Notes under the pieces: model-generated
Told to the model about the DNA's origin: nothing
The model's input: only the letters and a program-made list of their open reading frames with translations
The model's database searches: none
Source: Chaetoceros tenuissimus
Taxonomy: Eukaryota > Bacillariophyta > Thalassiosirophyceae > Chaetocerotales > Chaetocerotaceae
Length of the DNA: 64,000 nt
Direction: 5' to 3'
NCBI GenBank assembly: GCA_021927905.1
Contig: BLLK01000058.1
Location: forward strand, 434,001 to 498,000
Shown here: piece after piece, positions 22,801-32,703 of the stretch
Position numbering within the stretch: position 1 is the stretch's first letter
Layout of the letters: each line of letters begins with the position of its first letter
Position numbers and translations under genes: made by a program

Positions 22801-25800
22801 AGATGGTTGATCAGATGGTACGTCTGACGGAATATCTGATGGCATCGATGACGGAACAGAACTTGGTTGATCAGATGGTACGTCTGACGGAATATCTGAT
22901 GGCATCGATGACGGAAGTGAAGATGGTTGATCAGATGGTACGTCTGACGGAATATCTGATGGCATCGATGACGGAAGTGAAGATGGTTGATCAGATGGTA
23001 CGTCTGACGGAATATCTGATGGCATCGATGACGGAAGTGAAGATGGTTGATCAGATGGTACGTCTGACGGAATATCTGATGGCATCGATGACGGAAGTGA
23101 AGATGGTTGATCAGATGGTACGTCTGACGGAATATCTGATGGCATCGATGACGGAACAGAACTTGGTTGATCAGATGGTACGTCTGACGGAATATCTGAT
23201 GGCATCGATGACGGAAGTGAACTTGGTTGATCAGATGGTACGTCTGACGGAATATCTGATGGCATCGATGACGGAGCAGAACTTGGTTGATCAGATGGTA
23301 CGTCTGACGGAATATCTGATGGCATCGATGACGAACAGAGGCAGTTGATCCAGATGGTGATCTGAATATCTGATGGCATCGATGACGGAAGTGAACTTGG
23401 TTGATCAGATGGTACGGCTGACGGAATATCTGATGGCATCGATGACAGAACAGAACTTAGTTGATCAGATGGTACGTCTGACGGAATATCTGATGGCATC
23501 GATGACGGAACAGAGCTTGGTTGATCCAGATGGTACGTCACAGGCGGGTATCACATTAGCGTGATGAAAGGAAGTGAAGATGGTTGATCAGATGGGCGTC
23601 TGACGGAATATCTGATGGCATCGATGACGGAAGTGAAGATGGGATTTGATCCCAGGTGTGCGTCTGACGGAATATCTGTTAATCGATGACGGGAAGTAGA
23701 ATGAAGTTGATCAGATGGTACGCGTCTGACGGAATATCTGATGGCATCGATGACGGAAGTGATGAAGGTTGATCAGATGGTACGTCTGACGGAATATCTG
23801 ATGGCATCGATGACGGAAGCAAACTTGGTTGATCAGATGGTACGTCTGACGGAGTATCTGATGGCATCGATGACGGAAGCAAACTTGGTTGATCAGATGG
23901 AATGTCGCTCGGAATATCTGATGGCATCGATGACGGAAGCAAACTTGGTTGATCAGATGGTACGTCTGACGGAATATCTGATGGCATCGATGACGGAAGT
24001 GAAGATGGTTGATCAGATGGAACATCGCTCGGAATATCTGATGGCATCGATGACGGAAGCAAACTTGGTTGATCAGATGGTACGTCTGACGGAATATCTG
24101 ATGGCATCGATAACGGAAGTGAAGATGGTTGATCAGATGGTACGTCTGACGGAATATCTGATGGCATCGATGACGGAAGCAAACTTGGTTGATCAGATGG
24201 AATGTCGCTCGGAATATCTGATGGCATCGATGACGGAAGCAAACTTGGTTGATCAGATGGAATGTCGCCCGGAATATCTGATGGCATCGATGACGGAAGC
24301 AAACTTGGTTGATCAGATGGAATGTCTGTCGGAATATCTGATGGCATCGATGACGGAAGCAAACTTGGTTGATCAGATGGAATGTCGCTCGGAATATCTG
24401 ATGGCATCGATGACGGAAGCAAACTTGGTTGATCAGATGGAATGTCGCTCGGAATATCTGATGGCATCGATGACGGAAGCAAACTTGGTTGTGCAGATGG
24501 AATGTCGCTCGGAATATCTGATGGCATCGATGACGGAAGCAAACTTGGTTGAGCAGATGGTACGTCTGACGGAATATCTGATGGCATCGATGACGGAAGC
24601 AAACTTGGTTGATCAGATGGTACGTCTGACGGAATATCTGATGGCATCGATGACGGAAGCAAACTTGGTTGATCAGATGGAATGTCTCTCGGAATATCTG
24701 ATGGCATCGATGACGGAAGCAAACTTGGTTGATCAGATGGAATGTCTGACGGAATATCTGATGGCATCGATGACGGAAGCAAACTTGGTTGATCAGATGG
24801 AATGTCGCTCGGAATATCTGATGGTTCATTTGATGGTAATGTAGAAGGTTGTTGAGAAGGCATCGATGAAGGCTGACTCGAAGGCATTGAACTTGGTACA
24901 CTTGGTTGATCAGATGGAATGTCGCTCGGAATATCTGATGGCATCGATGACGGAGGCGCAAACTTAGTTGATCAGATGGTACGTCTGACGGAATATCTGA
25001 TGGCATCGATGACGGAAGTGTAGATGGTTGATCAGATGGTACGTCTGACGGAATATCTGATGGCATCGATGACGGAAGTGTAGATGGTTGATCAGATGGT
25101 ACGTCTGACGGAATATCTGATGGCATCGATGACGGAAGCAAACTTGGTTGATCAGATGGTACGTCTGACGGAATATTTGATGGTACAGATGACGGAAGCA
25201 AACTTGGTTGATCAGATGGAATGTCGCTCGGAATATCTGATGGCATCGATGACGGGACAGAACTTGGTTGATCAGATGGTACGTCTGACGGAATATCTGA
25301 CGGAATATCTGATGGCATCGATGACGGAAGCAAACTTGGTTGATCCGATGGTACGTCTGACGGAATATCTGATGGCATCGTTGACGGAAGCAAACTTGGT
25401 TGATCAGATGGTACGTCTGACGGAATATCTGATGGCATCGATGACGGAAGCAAACTTGGTTGATCAGATGGTACGTCTGACGGAATATCTGATGGCATCG
25501 ATGACGGAAGCAAACTTGGTTGATCAGATGGAATTTCGCTCGGAATATCTGATGGCATCGATGACGGAAGCAAACTTGGTTGATCAGATGGTACGTCTGA
25601 CGGAATATCTGATGGCATCGATGACGGAAGCAAACTTGGTTGATCAGATGGTACGTCTGACGGAATATCTGATGGCATCGATGACGGAAGCAAAGTATCC
25701 ATAACAAGCGCTGTAGCTGACGGCAAAGAAGATGGAGCAATGGACAGAGATGGCTGGATACTCGGTAGAAGCGACGGTGCAGTCGATGGTATTTCTGATG

Positions 25801-28800
25801 CTTGCTTTGATGGTTGAGTACTTGGTAGAAGTGACGGTTCAGCACTGATCATGGCTGATGGTCCCGACGACGGCTGACTAGACGGATTGTCGCTCGGAAT
25901 GCTACTTGGTTGACTAGAAGGCTGTAAACTAGGTGATGAAGTTGGGAATGAAGTGGAAGGTTGATCCGACGGAAGCAACGATGGAGATGAGGATGGTACT
26001 TCTGATTCTTGTCTAGACGGGAAAGAGCTTGGTACCATGGATGGAATCGTACTAGGTAAAAGCGACGGCAAATCACTGGGTGATATACTTGGTAACATAG
26101 AAGGAAACATCTCTGAATCATCAAACCAAAGCTGATCAATGCCATTATGCCGACATGAGCTAACTCTAACCAAAATATTACTGCTTTCGTTAGGGTTTGC
26201 GTCCAAACACCATGACCCGACTCTAGATGAGAACATCCCAGCAACATAATTCCATAGCATGTAAGGATTGTTCTCACACCCGACGAGTTTCACTTGCGAG
26301 GAGGTATCTGACACACGCGATAAACACCGACTCCCTAAATTACCTCCTACAACGGTGATTCTTCCATCATCATGTAGCTTGAAGTCTTGTCTCGACGACG
26401 ACTCTGTGCCTGTAATACAATCAGCAAGAATCACATTACCAGAGCCATCATAGTCCATGCACTTGCCAGCATATCCAGACAAGTGGATACCTTGCATAAC
26501 AAGCGCTGTAGCTGACGGCAAAGAAGATGGAACAATGGACAGAGATGGCTGGATACTCGGTAGAAGCGACGGTGCAGTCGATGGTATTTCTGATGCTTGC
26601 TTTGATGGTTGAGTACTTGGTAGAAGTGACGGTTCAGCACTGATCATGGCTGATGGTCCCGACGACGGCTGACTAGACGGATTGTCGCTCGGAATGGTAC
26701 TTGGTTGACTAGAAGGCTGTAAACTAGGTGATGAAGTTGGGAATGAAGTGGAAGGTTGATCCGACGGAAGCAACGATGGAGATGAGGATGGTACTTCTGA
26801 TTCTTGTCTAGACGGGAAAGAGCTTGGTACCATGGATGGAATCGTACTAGGTAAAAGCGACGGCAAATCACTGGGTGATATACTTGGTAACATAGAAGGA
26901 AACATCTCTGAATCATCAAACCAAAGCTGATCAATGCCATTATGCCGACATGAGCTAACTCTAACCAAAATATTACTGCTTTCGTTAGGGTTTGCGTCCA
27001 AACACCATGACCCGACTCTAGATGAGAACATCCCAGCAACATAATTCCATAGCATGTAAGGATTGTTCTCACACCCGACGAGTTTCACTTGCGAGGAGGT
27101 ATCTGACACACGCGATAAACACCGACTCCCTAAATTACCTCCTACAACGGTGATTCTTCCATCATCATGTAGCTTGAAGTCTTGTCTCGACGACGACTCT
27201 GTGCCTGTAATACAATCAGCAAGAATCACATTACCAGAGCCATCATAGTCCATGCACTTGCCAGCATATCCAGACAAGTGGATACCTTGCATAACAAGCG
27301 CTGTAGCTGACGGCAAAGAAGATGGAACAATGGACAGAGATGGCTGGATACTCGGTAGAAGCGACGGTGCAGTCGATGGTATTTCTGATGCTTGCTTTGA
27401 TGGTTGACGGTTCAGCACTGTTCATGGCTGATGGTCCCGACGACGGCTGACTAGACGGAACATCGCTCGGAATGCTACTTGGCTGAGTACTTGGCAGAAG
27501 TGACGGTTCAGCACTGATCATGGCTGATGGTCCCGACGACGGCTGACTTGACGGATTGTCGCTCGGAATGGTACTTGGTTGACTAGAAGGCTGTAAACTA
27601 GGTGATGAAGTTGGGAACGAAGTGGAAGGCTGATCCGACGGAAGCAACGATGGAGATGTGGATGGTGCTTCTGATTCTTGTCTTGACGGGAAAGAGCTTG
27701 GTACCATGGATGGAATCGTACTAGGTAAAAGCGACGGCAAATCTGATGCTTGCTTTGATGGTTGAGTACTTGGTAGAAGTGACGGTTCAGCACTGATCAT
27801 AGCTGATGGTCCCGACGACGGCTGACTAGACGGAACATCGCTCGGAATGCTACTTGCCTGAGTACTTGGCAGAAGTGACGGTTCAGCACTGTTCATGGCT
27901 GATGGTCCCGACGACGGCTGACTAGACGGAACATCGCTCGGAATGCTACTTGGCTGAGTACTTGGCAGAAGTGACGGTTCAGCACTGATCATGGCTGATG
28001 GTCCCGACGACGGCTGACTTGACGGATTGTCGCTCGGAATGGTACTTGGTTGACTAGAAGGCTGTAAACTAGGTGATGAAGTTGGGAACGAAGTGGAAGG
28101 CTGATCCGACGGAAGCAACGATGGAGATGTGGATGGTGCTTCTGATTCTTGTCTTGACGGGAAAGAGCTTGGTAGTGATGATGGAGATATGGATGGCTGG
28201 GAAGATGGTTCAGAAGAGGGCGATTCAGATGGCAGTAAACTTGGTAACATGGATGGAGTCAAAGAAGGCAAAGTAGAGGGTGATAAGCTAGGTGCTGACG
28301 ACGGAAAATTGCTGGGGAGAATAGACGGTGTCTCTGACGGAATTAGAGAAGGAAAATCGCTTGGTGAAATACTTGGTAACAAGGATGGAAACATTTCTGA
28401 ATCATCAAACCATAATTGATTTGTACCATCATAATCACACGTCTCCACCATGACTGGAAGGTTAATATTCGAATTGTCAGTATTCAAACACCATGAACCA
28501 ATGCGGGATGAGAATACACCACCTTCAAAATCCCATAACATGTAAGGATTGTTCTCACACGTGACGAGCTTCACATGTAGATTGCCATCTGACACACGAG
28601 ACAAACACTTATTTCCGTGTACACCTCCCGCAACAGTCAATCTTCCATCTTCGTATAGTTTGAAGTCTTGCTGTTGTGAATTTGCATCACATGCGGCAAG
28701 CACTACGTTTCCATTTGCATCATAGTCCATACACTTGTCAGCATATCCATTTATGTGTATGCCTTTGAAAAGTGCAGCTGTTTGAGGTACGACCATTTTA

Positions 28801-30686
28801 CAAAACGGTCTTTCCCCGAACAAAAATGACGATGGTTGTTCTATAAATCCATCTGCCAATAGTTTAGATGACCAACCGCCATCTTTACTACTATCAACTT
28901 CAATGCAAAGTGTGTAATGCAACTCCCCAACTAAAGGTATTGCATCGATTGAAATTCTAGTTCCAGTCGAAGTGAATGTGTGAATACTCGGACGTAAAAA
29001 GATTCCATTTTGACCTCCACAAATACTAGTCTCAATATTATTTAGTGTGTCGGCTCTATCACTCCAAATAGGACTAGTATTACTGGCACCTGAAACTACA
29101 GAGTACGTCAGAGAACTGTCATCAGAAAAGGCGGAAACATAAGATGCTCCTGCTACACAAATTGCATGGATTAATTCAGTTTCTGTCGGAGGAAACATGA
29201 AACCATTTTGATAAGGGAATGGGAACTCAATTGCTTCTATTTCCACCTCTGCAAGATTCAGAGTCTTATCATTACCAATCAATTCTATCTTTACTTCATC
29301 TCCAACCGTCATTGATGACATGGGGACATACGTGACCAAGGCTGCAGTTGACGCAGTGTCTTGATGCACAAATACTTCAACATTGTTTCGTAACACGGAT
29401 AACTTAAAGTTGTTCAGCCTTGACGCAAGACCTTCGCCACGATTATATACCACAAGTCTCGAAATTGTGTATTCTCTTGCCAACTTTACCTTCCACCATG
29501 GATTGGCCTGTGTACTCGTATGTGTTACCGAACCATTATCATATCGGGGTGATATGTTTCCATCAATGGCTCGAGAGGCATCCCCACTGTAAGCAGTGGA
29601 TGATTGAGAAGCCAAAGCATTTTTTGTACTCAACGCAACATTTGAACCATAATCTAAGGCTTCCACTACAACCTCCGCAAGATTGATAGTCCTATCACTA
29701 CCACTGAGCTCAATCCTCACTTTATCTCCAACAATCAATGAAGTCAATGGAATATACGTTACCAAAGCTGCAGTCGATACAGTATCGGTATACTCAAAGA
29801 CAGCAAGATTGTTTTGTTTCACTGATAACTTAAAGTTGTTCAGTCTGGAGGATTCTTCATTTTCAGCTCGGTTGTATACAATAATTCTGGAGATAGTGTA
29901 TTCTCTCGGCAACTGTACCTCCCACCATGGATTGGCCTGTGTACTCGTATGTGTTACAGAACCATTGAAATAAAATGGTGATGAATTACCATCAATTGCA
30001 CGAGAAGCATCCCCACTGTGAGCAGTGGATGATTGAGAGGCTGTGGCTCCATTCATACTCAACGCAACATTTGAACTGTACAATGCTTCTATAACAACCT
30101 CTGCAAGACTTAGAACCCTATTTGCACCACTAAGTTCAATCCTCACTTTATCTCCAATCAAAAATGCTGTGATTGGAATGGAAGTTACCAAAGCTGCAGT
30201 CGATGCAGTATCGGTATACTCAAAGACATTCTCATCGTTTCGTATCAGGGATAACTTAAAGTTGTTCAGCCTATATTGAATATTATCAGCTCGATTGTAT
30301 ACAATAATCCTGGAGATAGTATATTCTCTCGGCAACTGTACCTCCCACCACGGATCAGTCTCTTCATTCGTATGTGTTACAGAACCATTATCAAAACTGG
30401 GTGATGAACGACCATCAATTGCTAGAGAAGCATCCCCACTGTGAGCAGTGGATGATTGAGAGGCTGTGGCTCCCTGCGTTCTCAAAGCAACATTAAAGCC
30501 ATAACTTGACGTAGCTGATAATCGCCTAGCAATGTCTATGGATGAATCCTTGAAAGAAATTGAAGCTTCAGCAATAACCGACAAGACTACCAAACAAAAT
30601 AAGTAGAGAAAGAGCATGTGATTTCTTCCTCGGATGTTCGTGTGGAGACCCAGTACGGCTTCACAGGTTGCAGCAGCAGATTTCAT
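12945..30686 (-). CDS. Giant modular extracellular protein: discoidin, ricin, Pro-Ser repeats, FG-GAP and EGF-like modules
   Basis: Start at 30686 (MKSAAATCEAVLG) or 30617; the latter begins a classical signal peptide, MLFLYLFCLVVLSVIAEA. Domains in order: three discoidin (F5/8C) domains, an uncharacterised segment, a ricin-type trefoil, Pro-Ser blocks with two duplicated trefoils, about 87 copies of a 20-residue Pro-Ser repeat, then seven well-defined 3' exons ending at 12945 (stop after YGELL). Exons: 19521 and upstream; 19431-18536; 18471-17485; 17399-16680; 16608-16153; 16094-15393; 15319-13910; 13817-12945. Introns are 58-92 nt, all phase 0 except the first (phase 1). About 5,700 residues if unbroken. 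Frame breaks occur near 27405 (17-bp deletion), 24950, 23560-23700, 22080-22330 and 20100-20800. They fall in repeats, so this is either a decaying gene or an assembly with repeat errors. Likely a cell-surface or mucilage adhesin; the continuity is my inference. Confidence 0.7.
13910..15319 (-). other. Exon: two unnamed beta modules with EGF-like modules
   Basis: 470 residues, phase 0 on both sides. Module copy one starts GGVSMDSSTEKLSLHGTLRK (about 15230) and ends SFNIMKQG. EGF-like CACREGYVSSNHGKI follows with a cysteine module. Copy two starts GGEIVEPDNSLKLFDNVIST (about 14510) and ends SLEFHQ, followed by CECLDGFMSSNGGKFITEFD and a final cysteine pair ending CSN. Confidence 0.72.
15393..16094 (-). 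other. Exon: unnamed beta module, EGF-like module, cysteine module
   Basis: 234 residues, phase 0 on both sides. The unnamed module spans GGVFIVDNSQIEIMRTTFRL through VEIEVGEAI and IKYIGFWQ to LIFEQ. An EGF-like segment follows (CECELGYVSSNGGRIQSEMD), then CETDDECDQGICENSMCKAN. Confidence 0.72.
16153..16608 (-). other. Exon: EGF-like module, Thr/Pro stalk, cysteine module
   Basis: 152 residues, phase 0 on both sides. It opens with an EGF-like segment (QCRCMSGFRSSNPTGGQF, then CELCPEDAGCGQ), followed by a Thr/Pro/Ser stalk and a short cysteine module (CSNNGQCKSKICAFDKCSSR). Confidence 0.75.
16680..17399 (-). other. Exon: FG-GAP / propeller-like domain
   Basis: 240 residues, phase 0 on both sides. 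Repeated blade-like units: VRSMAISDNGIAIIGFESGG, DITQDSMMAVIGSPNENAVY and VALSNSGNTLAVTAPKAMND followed by GAITLYRNSESSWKQL. This matches the ADGNTVAVGA...VRVYEW style propellers found in diatom surface proteins. Confidence 0.75.
17485..18471 (-). other. Exon: unnamed beta module with an inserted discoidin domain
   Basis: The module starts at GGVIINPENILNLHGTARVS (about 18375) and runs to CVGLFQQSLEVNVND. A discoidin domain follows (NFALGKKTSQSST, AVDG, PWWQVDFGGVVLIRNLVIFK, LAEVQVFG; about 18085-17655). The module then resumes with DLPIGEIFTFNEEMKVNRIG and FLQDNENPEMAYVRIDEITI. Phase-0 boundaries on both sides. Confidence 0.75.
18536..19431 (-). other. Exon: irregular Pro-Ser stalk and cysteine module
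   Basis: Part of the giant gene. It encodes about 45 irregular PSxxPS units (LPSLVPSSEPSLFPSLKPS and similar), then a cysteine module RADRECFFEQATCIADYGCK, and ends at a phase-0 donor after CKSK. Unlike the arrays, these units have diverged strongly from each other, so this stalk is older. Confidence 0.8.
19612..20095 (-). repeat. 60-bp Pro-Ser repeat array A, 8 copies
   Basis: Eight consecutive units of PSDIPSDVPSDQPSSxPSSM, three of the gaagtgaagatgg version, four of the gaacagaacttgg version and one more of the first. It then passes into irregular Pro-Ser sequence and the donor site at 19520. Confidence 0.93.
20096..20860 (-). other. Non-repeat segment between arrays A and B, frame repeatedly broken
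   Basis: The minus strand holds protein-like pieces in shifting frames: NPTGPK and VKTQQQLFVQYVQANVSIQL (about 20510-20440), TNGEFTDSILELSTSVTNDD and RRILGDQLLL (about 20390-20285), and IDVVVDNNETVALPDSLTVT with NLELYGITVVEIQHFSEEPS (20265-20105). Pro-Ser pieces at 20570-20830 also change frame several times. It looks like a globular domain I do not recognise that has lost frame, or a badly corrected assembly segment. Confidence 0.5.
20870..23640 (-). repeat. 60-bp Pro-Ser repeat array B, about 46 copies
   Basis: Same 20-residue unit, PSDIPSDVPSDQPSSxPSSM, with x mostly L or V. Units are nearly identical over long runs. From about 22080 to 22330 and from 23330 to 23700, units carry one- and two-base insertions or deletions (for example a doubled c in ttgatccagatgg), which shift frame. 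Elsewhere, between 22335 and 23330 and between 20870 and 22080, the Pro-Ser frame is clean. Confidence 0.93.
20881..21480 (-). repeat. 180-bp higher-order repeat within array B
   Basis: The 6-base variable tail of the 60-bp unit cycles in threes: gcacac then ggctg, gcacac then ggttg, gtgaac then ggttg. The triplet repeats three full times plus one unit. This shows that expansion here copied three units at a time. Confidence 0.88.
23700..25695 (-). repeat. 60-bp Pro-Ser repeat array C, about 33 copies
   Basis: The unit encodes LLPSSMPSDIPSDVPSDQPS. This array is dominated by the SLLPSS version (cggaagcaaacttgg) and by DIPSDQ variants (gaatgtcgctcgg), unlike arrays A and B, so it has homogenised separately. 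A break in register occurs near 24835-24960, where units with SSMPSSQPSSMPSQQPS replace the standard one. An in-frame 12-base duplication lies near 25290. Confidence 0.92.
25705..27294 (-). repeat. Perfect-period 795-bp tandem duplication with a ricin-type domain
   Basis: Units are 25705-26499 and 26500-27294, and a third partial unit starts at 27295. The same landmark (caagcgctgtagctgacgg) recurs at 25705, 26500 and 27295, exactly 795 bp apart. 795 is 265 codons, so frame is kept. Each unit encodes one trefoil plus a Pro-Ser block. Differences are very few (for example ggaatgctac versus ggaatggtac), which points to a very recent duplication or conversion. The third partial unit lacks 17 bases near 27405, which breaks frame. 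Confidence 0.93.
27295..28385 (-). repeat. Pro-Ser (PSxxPS) block with internal 120-180 bp duplications
   Basis: It encodes strings such as SLLPSTQPS, IPSDVPSSQPSSGPSAM and SPSLLPSDQPSTSFPTSSPS. The segment with SSGPSAM, SAEPSLLPSTQ recurs four times between 27410 and 28020, and the QESEAPSTSPSLLPSDQ segment recurs at about 27660 and 28130. Pro-Ser spacers of this kind are common in diatom surface proteins and are probably O-glycosylated stalks. Confidence 0.8.
28385..28790 (-). other. Ricin-type beta-trefoil lectin domain, ancestral copy
   Basis: The frame reads GIHINGYADKCMDYDANGNV, then DFKLYEDGRLTVAGG, GNKCLSRVSDG, NPYMLWDFEGGVFSSRIGSW and CDYDGTNQLWFDDSEMFPS. The three repeats with Q-x-W-like ends (QQDF, YMLW, NQLWF) and paired Cys (KCMDY, KCLSR, SWCLN) mark a ricin B-type trefoil, a sugar-binding fold. 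Two diverged, almost identical copies occur at 26900-27290 and 26105-26495. Confidence 0.85.
29230..30520 (-). other. Three tandem discoidin (F5/8 type C) domains
   Basis: Three copies of about 140 residues, each starting NVALxxxxATASQSSTAHSG, then DASxAIDG, VTHT, PWWEVQLPREYTISRI and VYNR, and ending (S)LAEVVxEA. These are the fucolectin/discoidin-like hallmarks: an AIDG calcium-type loop, a WW pair and a conserved NFKLS strand. Copies lie at about 30500-30080, 30070-29650 and 29650-29235. They are close in DNA sequence, so they arose by recent tandem duplication. Such domains bind carbohydrate or lipid at the cell surface. Confidence 0.9.
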
Positions 30687-30940
30687 TTTCAAATCTTTCA
30701 GTATCTGGTAGCTGGAAAAGTTGAAAGTCTTTTGAGATGATGGTATTTTTCCTACTACGAAGGAGAAAAAAATATGAGACATGTAGTACTGCTAGATGGT
30801 CTATGGTATGTCATGGTATTTTTGCAATTTGTGTATTTGCTCTTCATGAAAGACAGATGTTCAAGGATCAAGAAGTAGGGCTTGCACAACATTATCAATT
30901 CAATAGTCAGCACTTATACCGTAAATCATCTCATTCTCAT

Positions 30941-31046
30941 CTCTAGAAACACATCTAGCTAGGGTATTTTATCTCAACATCTCAGACACTAGTCTCTAGA
31001 AACACATCTAGCTAGGGTATTTTATCTCAACATCTCAGACACTAGT
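30941..31046. repeat. 53-bp tandem direct repeat, two copies
   Basis: The unit starting ctctagaaacacatctagct at 30941 is repeated exactly from 30994 to 31046. It lies about 260-360 bases upstream of the giant gene's start and might influence its promoter, but that is a guess. Confidence 0.95.
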
Positions 31047-31299
31047 ACTTTGAAACTCACCTGTTCTTGCAGTTCGGATGAGTGTTATCCGTAATATTAT
31101 TTTCAATTTCCGTTTCAGATACTTGACAGATATAAACTACCTATCTTTTGATGGAATAATTCTACTAGTTTGTTATAGTTGTTGAGATTAATAATAACCT
31201 CTTGCCTTTTGCAAGATCAAACAAAGGATGTTGGAGAGGGATAGGGATGAGGAAAACCTTCTAAAACTGTACGTTTGACGGAGGTAAAGGCTATTTTTT

Positions 31300-32400
31300 T
31301 TTCCGCGCTGCGTACAATTTTGTTCCAACGCACGTTCTGGAACTACTACGTGAAAATCGTCACATATATCCCCCGTACGCAAAAGTGGGTCGGTACCGAC
31401 CCACTTCCGCAAAAAGTGGGTCGGTGCCGACCCACTTCTTTTCTACGACGTTTTCTACGTGAGAAACATACCACAGCCACTTCATATATAACAACTTACT
31501 TTTTTACATGCTTCTAGGAATTACATACACATGAACATGTTTTCTTATATTATATAGCTCAGTAATGTAATGTCTGATTCTACTGAACTTCACTTTATTT
31601 ATGAGATAAGTACGTATTTTACCCGCCAAAATCGGACAAAAAGCCAAAAATAGCCACTTTCAGGGTCTCAAATAAATTCTAAAAAAAATCGCCAGTATAA
31701 GATGACAACCGTTTTGATCTTTTAATATCAAAAAGAAGCTTATCACATGCAATATCAATCGATTCTAATAGTATATGTATGTTTAATTTCAAATGAAATT
31801 TGAGGATATATACAGATTTCTCCTCATAGGTTATTGATCTCAGCCAATCAGATTGCTCTATTTGGTCAAAGATACGACTCAATTAGGTAAAAAGTTGTCT
31901 TTGTGCACCTCCCTTTCTTCGTTTTAGTCATGTAGAGAGGTATTATTAGTGTAATCTATGTCTTGTATACACTTATTCTCGAGATAATATGGCTTGAATG
32001 GAGTCTCCATAAGATTTTTAGATGAGAAATATGGGCCGCAAAGTCTCATATTTCTTTGTTTTTGAAGGTTTTAGCACCTTCTGAAAGTACTCTAAATTGT
32101 CAAACAGAGAAATTAGCGTGTGCAGACATTTTCTATATACACATCAGATTCATGCTATAATACCGCTTTATTGATGTAGGTAAATGAAAATGTTTTTATA
32201 TGAGTACATTGTTCATTTGACCTCTGTGGTATGTTTCGCACGTAGAAAACGTCGTAGACTGGAACTGGGTCGGTTCCGACCCACTTTTGCTAAAAAACCC
32301 GCGAAATACGTACGAGGGACATACATCGTATGCTTGCTACTTGCGTGGAAGGAGATGTTCCGTTTTTTCTTGTCCGAAAATTTGCTAGTACGTACATAGT
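31300..32400. mobile_element. Candidate non-autonomous inverted-repeat element with GTGGGTCGG palindromes
   Basis: The 36 bases at 31441-31476 are repeated in inverted orientation at 32224-32259 with two mismatches. Outside each arm lie copies of a 24-base palindrome (agtgggtcggtaccgaccca core): 31383-31406, 31414-31437 and 32263-32286. Outside these, looser inverted similarity continues (cccccgtacg against cgtacgaggg). The interior has no coding frame. The layout fits a MITE or fold-back element; I could not fix the outer ends or a target-site duplication. Confidence 0.5.
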
Positions 32401-32703
32401 CGAACTTTTTATCCCTCGTGCATACCTTGCGTATGTGTTAGTAGGTAATGATTGTTACACCAATATTTTCATATTATTTCTAATAAATACAAATTGCTTT
32501 TACCCCCGATCATTACTGGTATTCCTTCCTTTTCTTCTATTTATTTCAATAAGATTTTTTTAAATCATAAATAGAACTATATGAATATATTTTGCACGCA
32601 CTTTTCAGTTAAGTAAAAATAATTCTGTAATTTTGATTGTGATTTCTTTTTTCATAGTGACATGTATCGTATTGACTTCAGTAATGATGGTATATTTAGC
32701 ATC

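Larger units (their letters stand above)
30687..32703. other. Intergenic region rich in repeats, no gene
   Basis: 2.0 kb between the start of the giant gene and the 3' end of the PSII-like gene. It holds the 53-bp tandem repeat and the palindrome-bearing inverted-repeat element listed separately. No coding frame of interest. Confidence 0.6.

Noticed and set aside
19612-25695. CRISPR-like array
   Set aside because: The 60-bp units are contiguous with no unique spacers and encode a protein repeat in a eukaryotic gene.
19617-25704. Long plus-strand open frames (TEYLMASMTE type) and His/Arg-rich minus frames across the 60-bp arrays
   Set aside because: They are alternative readings of the same 60-bp unit. 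The Pro-Ser frame continues into non-repeat exons with splice sites, so it is taken as the coding one.
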